Assembly (NCBI RefSeq): GCF_001417955.2 | Contig: NZ_LKTM01000327.1 | Location: forward strand, 1-46,792 | DNA length: 46,792 bases | Origin: Mycobacterium gordonae | GTDB taxonomy: Bacteria > Actinomycetota > Actinomycetes > Mycobacteriales > Mycobacteriaceae | Direction: 5' to 3' | Shown here: piece after piece, positions 40,038 to 46,792 of the stretch | Numbering within the stretch: position 1 is the first letter of the stretch | Layout: each line of letters opens with the position of its first letter | Notes under the pieces: generated by a model | The model's input: the letters and a program-made list of their open reading frames with translations, nothing else | Told to the model about the DNA's origin: nothing | Database searches by the model: none | Program-made: the position numbers and the translations under genes

Positions 40038-41270
40038 TCAAGGCAGTACCGGCACGCCACCGATCGCCTCCGCAAGCTGTTCGGGCAGGAAGGTCAGCAG
40101 GCCCGGCAGGATGCCGCCGAAGGCTGTACCGAAAAGCGGGATGGTCCCCGTCGTGCCGAAGATCTCGAGTGTGAGCGACGCCGTCCGCGCGGGGGCCAGG
40201 ATCCCGCCGAGTGGCACGTTGGTCGTCGTCGTCAGGTCACCCAGCGTCACCGAAAGCGGCAGCGTCGCTTGGCCGTTGAGGAATCCGTCCAGCACGGCTA
40301 CGGGGGTGTCGAGCAGCGCCGCGCCGGCGCTCAGCACGTTGCCGGTCTGCAGCGCACCGAGCACGGCGTTCGCGCTGTCGCCGAACGCGTTGGCGGTGGT
40401 GACGACCGGGCCTATCGCTTCCAGGCCGAGGACCAATGGCAGGCCCACATGCAGGTCGCCGGTGACCAGGTCCAAGGTCTGCGAGGTGTCGGTCAGGGTG
40501 GTGATCACATTGGTGAGGTGTTGCGAGATCTGAGCGGGAACCGAGCCGGCGGGGAGCATATCGGTGAGATGCTGCGCCATCTGCCCGGGCAGGCGCAGGA
40601 TCGGCAAAAGGTCGCCCAGCGTGCCGGTCGGTGTGATGTTGATGAGCAGGGTCGTCGGGTCCTGGCTGGCGGATAGACCCGTCAGGAACAGGTTTCCGAA
40701 TCCGGTCGCGACGCCGCGGACCGCGCCCGTGACATCGCCCGCCGCGAGCTGCTGCGTGGCGGCCTGCAACGCGGCGGGAAGCGCGCTCACACCTGCGCCG
40801 AAATCTTGAGCGGCGTTGGCGAGTGCGGTCGTAATCGTTTGCGCATAACCGATTTGCTGACCAAAGGCGGTCTGCGCGAACCCGAGTTGATTGCTGACGA
40901 ACTGGCGGAGGAACGGCGCCGGGTTCGCCGCGACGGCATTCTCCAGCGCTTGCAGGTTGGTGGCCGTATTCGCGAAAAGTGTTTGATAAGAGAATGACTC
41001 GGCGCTCGCGTAAGCGACGCCCGCGCCGTTCAGCGACCCGGCGAAATGCTCGCCGAACGCGTGCGCTCGGGCATGAGCGGCTTGGAAGTCCGCGCCGAAA
41101 CTGCCGAACATCGTCGCGACCGCATCCGATATCTCGTCCTGAGCCGCGGCAGCGATCGCGGTTGTCGGGCCGGCCGCGGCAGCGACGGCCTCGGTCAGCG
41201 AGGCACGAAGGCCCGCCAGATCGTCGGCCGCACCCTGCAGCAGTTCGGGCACCGCGATCACATACGACAT
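40038..41270 (-). CDS. PE family protein with unique C-terminal domain
   Basis: A 410-residue protein. The first roughly 95 residues are a PE domain (PE at 8-9) ending with the type VII secretion signal YxxxE as Tyr87-Ala-Ser-Ala-Glu91. The rest is not PGRS; it is a moderately hydrophobic Ala/Leu/Thr-rich domain of about 310 residues that I cannot assign. GAGGGGGG precedes the ATG. It lies 24 bp after the PPE-MPTR gene, so both are probably one transcript, with the PPE gene first. Confidence 0.9.
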   Translation of the reverse strand: MSYVIAVPELLQGAADDLAGLRASLTEAVAAAAGPTTAIAAAAQDEISDAVATMFGSFGADFQAAHARAHAFGEHFAGSLNGAGVAYASAESFSYQTLFANTATNLQALENAVAANPAPFLRQFVSNQLGFAQTAFGQQIGYAQTITTALANAAQDFGAGVSALPAALQAATQQLAAGDVTGAVRGVATGFGNLFLTGLSASQDPTTLLINITPTGTLGDLLPILRLPGQMAQHLTDMLPAGSVPAQISQHLTNVITTLTDTSQTLDLVTGDLHVGLPLVLGLEAIGPVVTTANAFGDSANAVLGALQTGNVLSAGAALLDTPVAVLDGFLNGQATLPLSVTLGDLTTTTNVPLGGILAPARTASLTLEIFGTTGTIPLFGTAFGGILPGLLTFLPEQLAEAIGGVPVLP

Positions 41271-41294
41271 ATGAACCCCCCTCGAATGATTGGA

Positions 41295-43022
41295 TTAATT
41301 GAAGAGACCCGACTTCGCGTCGCCCTTGTTGAAGAACCCGGAGTCGTCGTTGCCGGAGTTGCCGATACCGGAATTGAAGACGTTCGAATTTCCGATGCCG
41401 ATGTTGTCGAAGCCGGTATTTGCGATGCCCGCCAGGAAGCTTCCGTGATTGTTGATGCCGACGTTATTGCCGTTGCCGGAGTTTCCGAAGCCGGATTCGA
41501 ACGCCAGGCCGGTGTTCATGAACCCCGACGTATCGCCGCCGGTGTTGAAGAACCCCGATGAGTCCAGGCCGCTGGTGCCGAAACCGGAGCTCTTGACCCC
41601 GACCGGCGTGATGACACTGCCGAAACCGGTGTTGAGGTTGCCCGAGTCGAAGCCTCCGGTATTGCTGCGGCCGGCATTGGCCCATCCGGTGTTGATATCA
41701 CCGGCATTGAAATCACCGGTGTTCAGCGAGCCGGCGTTCATGCTTCCGGTGTTCTGGAAGCCGGCATTTCCGTAGCCCAGGTTCTGCGAGCCGCCGTTCC
41801 CCCAGCCCATGTTGTTCGCACCGGCATTGCCGAGCCCGAAGTTGTTGAATCCGGCATTGAGCGCGCCGGTATTGCCCTGGCCCGCGTTACTGAGCCCGGT
41901 GTTGAAGCTGCCCGAGTTCTCCAGGCCGAAGCTGTGGTTGCCGGAGTTGAAGATGCCGATGTTGCCGGTGCCCGAGTTGAAGAAGCCGATGTTGCCGGTG
42001 CCCGAATTGCCGAAACCGATATTGCCGACGCCCGAGTTCAGCGCACCAATGCCCACCTGGTTGTCCCCGGTGAGGCCGAAGCCGATGTTGTTGTTGCCGG
42101 TGTTGCCGAAGCCGAAGTTGTGGTTGCCGGTGTTGGCCAGCCCGACGTTGTTGCTGCCGCGATTGCCCAGGCCCATGTTGGCGTCGCCGCGGTTGCCGTT
42201 GCCGACGTTGGAGCTGCCGAGGTTGCCGTTACCGAAGTTGCCGTTGCCTAGGTTGCCGCTACCGATGTTGCCCTGGCCCGAGTTTCCTGCTCCGGTGTTG
42301 TTGAAGCCCGAGTTGCCGCTGCCCACGTTCTGATTGCCCCGGTTGCCGTTGCCGACGTTGCCGTTGCCGGAATTGCCGCTGCCGAGGTTGGCGTCACCGA
42401 AGTTGCCGTTGCCCACGTTGCCGTTGCCGTGGTTGCCACCGCCGACGTTCTGGCCGCCGAGATTGCCGAGCACTGCCTGTATCTGCGCCAGACCGGGCAG
42501 GCCCGGCAGCGTCTGCTGCAGCGGCGCAAGCTGCGCGACCGCCGCCGAGGCCCCGCCGTGATAACCGGCCATCGCAGCCACATCCTGAGCCCACATGTCC
42601 TCGTAGCTGGCCTCAGCGGCGGCGATCGCCGGTGCATTCTGGCCGAACAGATTCGAAACCACAAGCGAGACAAGGTGATTACGAGTGGCTGCAACCACTG
42701 CGGGATGGACCGTGGCGGCCAGCGCCGCCTCGAACGCCGAGGCCGCGGCCCGCGCCTGACCGGCGGTGCTCTGAGCCTGGGCCGCCGCTTCCGACAGCCA
42801 CCCCACATAGGGGGCGGCCGAACCGGCCATGGCGGCCGCCGCCGGACCCTGCCATACCTCCCCCGTCAGCCCCGACGCCACCGCTGCGAAGGAGCGCGCC
42901 GCCACGTCGAGTTCACCGGCCAGCGCGTCCCATGCCGTCGCTGCCGCCAACGTCGGCCCCGGCCCCGCACCCAGATACATCCGCGCCGAATTGATCTCTG
43001 GCGGCAACACCGCGAAATTCAT
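41295..43022 (-). CDS. PPE family protein, MPTR subgroup
   Basis: A 575-residue protein. Residues 1-180 form a PPE domain (LPPE at 6-9, WxG as Trp57-Gln-Gly59). From about 195 to the end the chain is asparagine- and glycine-rich pentapeptides of the NxGxGN and GNxGxxNxG type, the major polymorphic tandem repeat, predicted to form a beta-helix. The protein ends in the repeats, without a separate tail. AAGGAGGG lies about 12 bp before the ATG. It is first in the PPE-PE pair. Confidence 0.94.
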   Translation of the reverse strand: MNFAVLPPEINSARMYLGAGPGPTLAAATAWDALAGELDVAARSFAAVASGLTGEVWQGPAAAAMAGSAAPYVGWLSEAAAQAQSTAGQARAAASAFEAALAATVHPAVVAATRNHLVSLVVSNLFGQNAPAIAAAEASYEDMWAQDVAAMAGYHGGASAAVAQLAPLQQTLPGLPGLAQIQAVLGNLGGQNVGGGNHGNGNVGNGNFGDANLGSGNSGNGNVGNGNRGNQNVGSGNSGFNNTGAGNSGQGNIGSGNLGNGNFGNGNLGSSNVGNGNRGDANMGLGNRGSNNVGLANTGNHNFGFGNTGNNNIGFGLTGDNQVGIGALNSGVGNIGFGNSGTGNIGFFNSGTGNIGIFNSGNHSFGLENSGSFNTGLSNAGQGNTGALNAGFNNFGLGNAGANNMGWGNGGSQNLGYGNAGFQNTGSMNAGSLNTGDFNAGDINTGWANAGRSNTGGFDSGNLNTGFGSVITPVGVKSSGFGTSGLDSSGFFNTGGDTSGFMNTGLAFESGFGNSGNGNNVGINNHGSFLAGIANTGFDNIGIGNSNVFNSGIGNSGNDDSGFFNKGDAKSGLFN

Positions 43023-43155
43023 GCCAGTCGTCCCTCCTTGCGGAAGTCAACGATGCGCTGCGGCGACCGGAGGAACGTCGGCCACAGGACGTAAATCCAG
43101 TGCCGGAGGGGGTCGTAGGTCGGGTTGGTTGAGGGTCGTACCCGCGGCGCAGCCC

Positions 43156-43215
43156 GCGAGCGTCCGCAAAATGCCGGCCACGGCGGCGTGTCCCCGGCAA
43201 CACGCGCGCGCTCGC
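43156..43215. repeat. 60-bp palindromic repeat, copy 1
   Basis: Ends GCGAGCG and CGCTCGC are perfect complements; an inner hairpin is GCGTGT-CCCCGGCA-ACACGC. It is 56/60 identical to copy 2, 74 bp away. The start GCGAGCG..CCGCAAAATG recalls the GAGCAGACGCAAAAT ends of the 56-nt elements. Confidence 0.7.
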
Positions 43216-43229
43216 CAGCAGGGCCCACC

Positions 43230-43289
43230 GCGAGCGACCGCAAAATGCCGGTCGCGGCGGCGTGTCCCCGGCAACACGCGCGCACTCGC
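43230..43289. repeat. 60-bp palindromic repeat, copy 2
   Basis: Direct repeat of 43156-43215 with four base differences; the inner GCGTGT/ACACGC hairpin is fully kept. Confidence 0.7.
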
Positions 43290-43412
43290 GGACACCAGCG
43301 CCCCGCGGCCGGATAGCGAACTTTTTGGACTCATGTTGAACCGTTGCCGGCCTCCGTGCGTGACACTGGGAGTCACAGGCACGGCATGAGGGCAGTGTGA
43401 ATCGGGTTTGAC

Positions 43413-46400
43413 ATGTGCGTGAGCGAATTCCTGCCGACGAGAACAGTGACCCTGTTGCTCGCCGATGCCGAGCGCTCGGCGCCGTCATGGGAAGACGTGC
43501 CCGAGACGAGGGCGGGCGACCGGGAAGGCGTCCGCGACCTCGTGTCGGACATCATTGCCACGCACGGCGGGGCCGGTCCGGTCAGACCGGACGCCGAAGA
43601 CAGCAGCGCCGACTCGTTCCTGGCCGTTTTCGCCCGGGCCACCGACGCACTCGCGTGCGCGATCGATTTGCAGCAGGCCCCGTTGGCCCCGATCCAGTTA
43701 AGAGTCGCGGTGCACACCGGCGAGGTGCATCTCGAAGGCCCGGGCACCTACACGGGACCCGCCGTCGACCGGGCAGCGCGGCTGCGCGAGCTGGCACACG
43801 GCGGCCAGGTGGTGGTCTCGGGCACCACCCACGACCTTGTTGCCGACCACCTCCCCGAAGACGTCTGGCTGGCCGACCTCGGCGCCCATCAGTTGCGCGA
43901 CCTGCCCCGCCCCGAACGCGTGGCGCAGCTGTGCCACCCCGACCTGCGGATCGAGTTCCCACCCTTGCAGGGGTCCAAAAACGCTGCGGCACCGAATTTT
44001 CCGGCGCAGTTGACCCGCTTTGTCGGCCGCGCTGCCCAGATCAACGACGTACGCAAGTTCCTTGCCGACAACCGGCTGGTCACCCTGGCGGGTACCGGTG
44101 GCGTGGGAAAGACCCGCCTGGCGGCGCAGATCGCCGCACAAGCGGCGCCCGAGTTCGGCGGCGGCGTGTGGTTCGTCGATCTGGCGCCGGTGAGCCGGCC
44201 CGAGGTGGTGCCGGTGGCGGTGTTGCGTGCCCTGGGATTGCCCGACCAGCCAGGCCGTTCGGCGATCGACACGCTGGTGCGGTTCCTCGGCGTCAGGGAC
44301 GCGCTGGTGGTTCTGGACAATTGCGAGCACCTGACCGATGCCTGCGCCGCGCTGGTCCGCGGGCTGTTGGGCCAGTGCCTGCACCTGACCATCTTGGCCA
44401 CCAGCCGGGCACCCATCGGGGTTCCCGGAGAGCTGACCTGGAGGGTGCCGTCCCTGTCGCTCTCCGACGAAGCGATCGAGCTGTTCATCGACCGCGCCCG
44501 CCTGGCCCGGCCTGACTTCAGCGTCACCCCCTCCGACGTGGCAGCGGTGCAGGATATCTGTGGGCGACTCGACGGCCTGCCGCTGGGAATCGAGCTTGCG
44601 GCGGCGGCCGTGCGGGTGATGTCGCTCAGCGAGATTCTCGACGGGTTGCGCAACCGCTTCCGGCTTCTGACCGAAGGCGGGCCGGCACGGCGCCGCCACA
44701 CTTTGGGCGCATCGGTCGACTGGTCGCACGCCCTGCTGACCGAACCCGAGCGAATGTTGTTCCGCCGCTTGGCCGTATTCAGCGGAGGCTTCGACCACGA
44801 AGCCGCGCGCACGGTGTGCGCCGACGCAGATCTGGCGCCGCATCAGGTTTTCGATCAGCTCGCCCTGTTGGTGGATAAATCACTGGTGCTGGCCGAAAGC
44901 TCAGCGGAGCGGACACGCTTCCGGATGCTGGAGACGGTGCGGCACTACGCGATGGAAAGGCTGCGCGAATCCGGTGAGGCCGATGCGTTGCGCGCACGCC
45001 ACCGCGACCACTACGGGAGGATGGCCGCCGCGCTGGACAGCCCCACCGACGGTGCACACCAGCGCCGGATCGAACAGGTGGAGACCGAGATCGACAATCT
45101 CCGGACAGCGTTCGCACATTGCTGCGACCATCGCGAACCCGAGCCCGCGCTGGAACTCACGTCGGCGCTGCAGCCGCTCTGGCTGACGCGCGGGCGCATC
45201 CAGGAGGGGCTGGCGTGGTTCGACGCGGTGCTCACCGACCGCAGCGCCCTGTCCGGTGTATCGCCGGTGGTGCGCGGACGGGCGCTGGCCGACAGAGCCG
45301 CCCTGGACGCGTCGCGCAGCGTTCACGACAACCTCGAGCAGGCGCAGCAGGCGGTGGCCATCGCCCGCGACATCAGGGATCCCGCGCTGCTGGCCCGCGC
45401 GCTCACCTCGTGCGGCGCGATCAGTTCCTACAGCGCCGACGCGGCCCGCCCGTACCTGTCCGAGGCGATCGGCATCGCCCGCGATCTCGGCGACCGGTGG
45501 CGCTTGACGCAGATCCTCACGTGGCAGGCCTACGGCGCGTTCTACGCCGGTGCCCCGGTCGCCGGCTACGCGGCTTCCCAGGAGGGCCGAGACCTCGCCG
45601 AGCAGATCGGCGATCACTTCCACGCCCGCTCGTGCCGGTGGACGCTGGGTCTGGCGCAGATGATGAAAGGCGCTCTCGTCGAAGCGATCACGCAATTTCG
45701 CGCAGTCACCGCCGATGCCGATGCGGCGCACGACGTGCTGTTCCGGTGGGGCAGCCGGCTCGCATTGTGCAACGCTCTGGCGTTCCGCGGCGACACCGAA
45801 GCAGCCACCGCCGCCGCCAAGGCATCCCTGGCGGCCGCGGCGGACCTCTGGCCACACAATCAGGGATTCAGCTATGCGGTCCTGGCAACCGCCGCCGTGG
45901 CCGCCGGCGATGTCGCGGGCGCGGCCGCGGCCAGCGAGGCGGCCCAGGAACTGCTCAGCGTGCAGGGCGAACTGGCCGGCGCCAATACCAACCCGATGGC
46001 CGAAGTGGCCCTGGCGCGCGGCGATCTCATCACCGCGGGCCGCTGGGCCGACCAGGAGGTCGCGGCGTCGTCGGGTTGGCATCTGGCGCGGGCACTGACG
46101 ACGCGCGCCCGCATCGCGATCGCCAAGCACGAGCCGGATCAGGCCGAACGGGATGCCCACAAAGCACTCGCCTGCGCCGCCGAACACGACGCGCACCTGG
46201 CCGTGCCGGACATCCTCGAATGCCTGGGCCGGCTGGCCGCGGACCGCCTGGGGCACCGGGATGCGGCGCGACTGTTGGCCGCGGCCAACCAGATTCGCCG
46301 CGAGCTCGGTTGCGTCCGGTTCAAGGTCTACGACGCCGACTACCACAGCATCCTCGCGCAATTACGGGAAGCTCTGGGCGACAGCGTATTTGACGAAGCG

Positions 46401-46676
46401 TGGCGGGAAGGCGAAGGCCTGTCCCTCGACGAGGCCGTCGCCTACGTGCGCCGCGGACGCGGTGAACGCAAGCGCCCGGCCAGCGGCTGGGCGGCACTGA
46501 CTCCCACCGAGCGCGATGTCGTCCGGCTCGTCGCGGAGGGCCTGGCCAACAACGAAATCGCGGCCCGGCTGTTCGTTTCCCGGCGGACGGTGCAAACCCA
46601 CCTCACGCACGTATACGCCAAGCTCGGTATCAGTTCCCGGGTGCAACTCGCCCATGAAGGTGTCTCCCACGGCTGA
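43413..46676 (+). CDS. Large LuxR-type regulator: degenerate class III cyclase domain + AAA/STAND ATPase + TPR-like + LuxR HTH
   Basis: A 1087-residue multidomain regulator. Residues 1-175 resemble an adenylate cyclase domain (TVTLLLAD; DSFLAVFARATDAL; HTGEV; AARLRELAHGGQ). The two metal-site aspartates (Asp18, Asp67) remain, but neighbouring residues are altered (ERSAPSW, SSADSF, VDRAARL). Next is a P-loop ATPase (GTGGVGKT 227-234, VVLDNCEHL), a helical repeat region (about 540-1010) and a C-terminal LuxR helix-turn-helix (about 1020-1085). Similar M. tuberculosis proteins are Rv0386, Rv0890c, Rv1358 and Rv2488c, from memory. GTG 43419 is an alternative start (VSEFLPT). The ligand and targets are unknown. 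Confidence 0.9.
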   Translation: MCVSEFLPTRTVTLLLADAERSAPSWEDVPETRAGDREGVRDLVSDIIATHGGAGPVRPDAEDSSADSFLAVFARATDALACAIDLQQAPLAPIQLRVAVHTGEVHLEGPGTYTGPAVDRAARLRELAHGGQVVVSGTTHDLVADHLPEDVWLADLGAHQLRDLPRPERVAQLCHPDLRIEFPPLQGSKNAAAPNFPAQLTRFVGRAAQINDVRKFLADNRLVTLAGTGGVGKTRLAAQIAAQAAPEFGGGVWFVDLAPVSRPEVVPVAVLRALGLPDQPGRSAIDTLVRFLGVRDALVVLDNCEHLTDACAALVRGLLGQCLHLTILATSRAPIGVPGELTWRVPSLSLSDEAIELFIDRARLARPDFSVTPSDVAAVQDICGRLDGLPLGIELAAAAVRVMSLSEILDGLRNRFRLLTEGGPARRRHTLGASVDWSHALLTEPERMLFRRLAVFSGGFDHEAARTVCADADLAPHQVFDQLALLVDKSLVLAESSAERTRFRMLETVRHYAMERLRESGEADALRARHRDHYGRMAAALDSPTDGAHQRRIEQVETEIDNLRTAFAHCCDHREPEPALELTSALQPLWLTRGRIQEGLAWFDAVLTDRSALSGVSPVVRGRALADRAALDASRSVHDNLEQAQQAVAIARDIRDPALLARALTSCGAISSYSADAARPYLSEAIGIARDLGDRWRLTQILTWQAYGAFYAGAPVAGYAASQEGRDLAEQIGDHFHARSCRWTLGLAQMMKGALVEAITQFRAVTADADAAHDVLFRWGSRLALCNALAFRGDTEAATAAAKASLAAAADLWPHNQGFSYAVLATAAVAAGDVAGAAAASEAAQELLSVQGELAGANTNPMAEVALARGDLITAGRWADQEVAASSGWHLARALTTRARIAIAKHEPDQAERDAHKALACAAEHDAHLAVPDILECLGRLAADRLGHRDAARLLAAANQIRRELGCVRFKVYDADYHSILAQLREALGDSVFDEAWREGEGLSLDEAVAYVRRGRGERKRPASGWAALTPTERDVVRLVAEGLANNEIAARLFVSRRTVQTHLTHVYAKLGISSRVQLAHEGVSHG

Positions 46677-46783
46677 CGCCGATATACGACCCCTCAGCCG
46701 CCCGATCTACGTCCTCTGACCGACGTTCCGCATCGCAGCATCCCGCACTGTCGAGTCAATCCTCGACGTTCAGGAGTGCAGCA

Positions 46784-46792
46784 ATGTCGTTT
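46784..46792 (+). CDS. First three codons of a gene truncated by the window edge, possibly a PE gene
   Basis: ATG 46784 follows AGGAG at the right distance and reads Met-Ser-Phe, the usual beginning of PE proteins. The rest is outside the window, so this is a weak inference. The gap 46677-46783 otherwise holds only a short GTCGAG/CTCGAC inverted repeat. Confidence 0.4.

Larger units (their letters stand above)
43023..43412. other. 390-bp intergenic region with two tandem 60-bp repeats
   Basis: It separates the divergent PPE-MPTR and LuxR/AAA genes. No coding region is supported. The middle holds the repeats at 43156 and 43230. The outer parts should contain both promoters, but no clear boxes are visible. 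Confidence 0.6.

Noticed and set aside
41350..42450. Regular short repeats that might be read as a CRISPR array
   Set aside because: They are codon-periodic NxGxGN repeats of the PPE-MPTR protein, without identical repeats separated by unique spacers.
46748..46770. GTCGAG/CTCGAC inverted repeat as terminator or operator before the last gene
   Set aside because: The arms are only 6 bp and no second copy or flanking signal supports a function.

Overview
The window is very GC-rich actinobacterial DNA and almost certainly comes from a slow-growing, non-tuberculous Mycobacterium. The evidence is the families present: a PE_PGRS gene, PPE-MPTR and PPE-SVP genes, a PE gene, a large LuxR/AAA regulator with a degenerate cyclase domain, mcr, mycobacterial crotonases, and a cobalamin riboswitch ahead of metE. 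From memory, the block from the SDR/mcr pair to metE resembles M. tuberculosis Rv1133c-Rv1144 in inverted order, with extra genes and full-length versions of some genes. No database search was possible.

Layout. 1-2911: the 3' part of a PE_PGRS gene with three 555-bp modules and an apparent one-base frameshift. 2938-5710: lipid/CoA genes (SDR, alpha-methylacyl-CoA racemase, isomerase-like crotonase). 5795-9036: two paralogous NAD(P)-binding SDRs around a CPBP-type membrane protease. 9198-11817: an overlapping three-gene operon (type III PKS, ICMT-like methyltransferase, FAD monooxygenase) with the layout of a phenolic-lipid srsABC operon. 11898-13834: thiolase and enoyl-CoA hydratase. 14007-17608: SnoaL-like protein, MerR regulator with SDR, and an ECF42-type sigma factor with its DGPF partner.

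17703-30251 is the most distinctive region. It is a probable catabolic or lipid-modifying gene cluster: aldehyde dehydrogenase, cytochrome P450, SDR, AveC-family membrane protein, a ligand-binding protein with no signal peptide or transporter, a NorQ/CbbQ-type AAA+ ATPase, a NorD/CbbO-type VWA protein, and two overlapping acyl-CoA dehydrogenases that look like one catalytic and one FAD-supporting subunit. It ends with a regulator made of two fused TetR proteins. A motif resembling the palindrome ACCAAATATTTGGT recurs at five promoter positions in this region, which suggests one regulon controlled by the tandem TetR protein.

30270-38750: a NAD(P)-binding protein, a B12 riboswitch with metE, a DUF3556-like membrane protein behind a perfect KstR operator, a small secreted protein, prpD without prpC, and a flavin amine oxidase. 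38747-46792: a PPE-SVP / PE / PPE-MPTR set, a repeat-bearing intergenic region, the LuxR/AAA regulator, and the first three codons of what may be another PE gene. A 56-nt palindrome family (GAGCAGACGCAAAA ends) occurs between two convergent gene pairs and once inside an acyl-CoA dehydrogenase gene, in frame.
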